From contig JAGXSD010000013.1 of the NCBI GenBank assembly GCA_018333955.1, positions 1-44,962 on the forward strand: DNA of 44,962 nucleotides, read 5' to 3'. Below, in pieces: positions 44,700-44,962 of this stretch (position 1 is its first letter; every line of letters begins with the position of its first letter). Under the pieces are notes generated by a model. It had not been told where the DNA came from. It worked only from the letters and a program-made list of their open reading frames with translations, and did no database searches. The translations under genes and the position numbers were made by a program. The stretch comes from Erysipelotrichia bacterium (lineage in GTDB: Bacteria; Bacillota_I; Bacilli_A; Erysipelotrichales; Erysipelotrichaceae).

Positions 44700-44962
44700 T
44701 TAAATTGCTGAGTAAGCTTGTCTTCGATATTCTAACGGAGACAAGCTTTTTAGTTTCTTTTGAAATCGTTCTTCATTGTAGAAATGAATATAATGTTTGA
44801 TTTTGAGGATGAGTTCATCCATAGATTCAAATTTCTTACCATAGAATATTTCTGATTTTAACGTTCCAAAGAAGGCTTCCATCGGTCCATTGTCAATACA
44901 CTTTCCCACACGTGACATGCTTTGGTTCATGCCTTGTGATTCAAGTTTGTTCTTAAACACTG
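44700..44962 (-). CDS. IS3-family (IS150 group) transposase, C-terminal part (cut by window edge)
   Basis: The last 86 or so codons of an OrfB-type DDE transposase are present; the upstream part is outside the window. SMSRVGKCIDNGPMEAFFG contains the last catalytic Glu of the DDE triad (in PMEAFF), followed by LKSE and the rve_3 tail [23 protein letters not shown]. The frame is intact within the window. Transposase and tuf are convergent. Confidence 0.88.
   Translation of the reverse strand, partial: VFKNKLESQGMNQSMSRVGKCIDNGPMEAFFGTLKSEIFYGKKFESMDELILKIKHYIHFYNEERFQKKLKSLSPLEYRRQAYSAI
44714..44751 (+). terminator. Terminator inside the IS3 element, facing tuf
   Basis: AAGCTTGTCT (44714-44723) and AGACAAGCTT (44739-44748) form a perfect ten-pair stem, and a T-run (TTTTT, 44747-44751) follows on the plus strand. 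It lies within the transposase 3' coding end. Tuf transcripts should stop here. Confidence 0.65.

Overview
This window is chromosomal DNA from a low-GC Gram-positive bacterium. The class Erysipelotrichia, close to Erysipelothrix, is the most likely source. The Bacillota signs are conserved gene strings (uvrBA-hprK-lgt-trxB-rapZ-yvcK-whiA; cysS-mrnC-rlmB-sigma-rpmG-secE-nusG; rplKA, rplJL, rsmC, rpoBC, rpsL-rpsG-fusA-tuf), strong AGGAGG ribosome sites and TGA used as a stop (standard code). An Asn at the rifampicin-site His position of RpoB, a mollicute-like trait, points towards the Mollicutes/Erysipelotrichia side. The taxon is an inference; no search was run.

Layout: (1) 1-185, the 5' end of an IS1182-type transposase, cut by the window. 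(2) 273-3328 (minus), a glycine betaine uptake operon in the order binding lipoprotein, permease, ATPase, divergent from a YitT-type membrane protein. (3) 4352-7325, ftsE-ftsX and a secreted coiled-coil/LytM peptidase, a cell-wall hydrolase control unit, facing convergent pepT (7356-8588). (4) 8758-18364, one long operon: S41 protease, uvrB, uvrA, hprK, an Lgt-phosphatase fusion, trxB. (5) 18441-21196, rapZ-yvcK-whiA, followed by an unfamiliar cassette of an XRE regulator, a small membrane protein and an Eis-like protein (21268-22597) where crh sits in Bacillus. (6) gap, cysS-mrnC-rlmB-sigma factor. (7) rpmG-secE-nusG. (8) rplK-rplA, then a PadR/HAAS membrane regulator pair interposed before rplJ-rplL, then rsmC, rpoB-rpoC. 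(9) rpsL-rpsG-fusA-tuf. (10) the end of an IS3-family element 21 bases after tuf.

Most operon boundaries have a readable promoter and many have an intrinsic terminator. Ribosomal operons carry structured leaders: an L1-site-like leader before rplK, a classical L10 leader before rplJ, and before rpsL a hairpin that hides the ribosome site of a 21-codon upstream ORF. Three genes (IS1182 transposase, yitT, rapZ) have a -10 box exactly six bases before the ATG and no Shine-Dalgarno sequence, as expected for leaderless mRNAs.

The most notable points are the Lgt-PpaX-like fusion, which puts pyrophosphate hydrolysis in a lipoprotein transferase beside HPr kinase/phosphorylase; the enlarged RpoB with a duplicated module and the Asn at the rifampicin site; the rpsL leader ORF; the leaderless starts; a terminator-like hairpin inside rsmC; and the two small regulatory cassettes (PadR/HAAS and XRE/membrane/Eis-like). 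I found no tRNA, rRNA, CRISPR or prophage. No gene-free stretch exceeds 300 bases.
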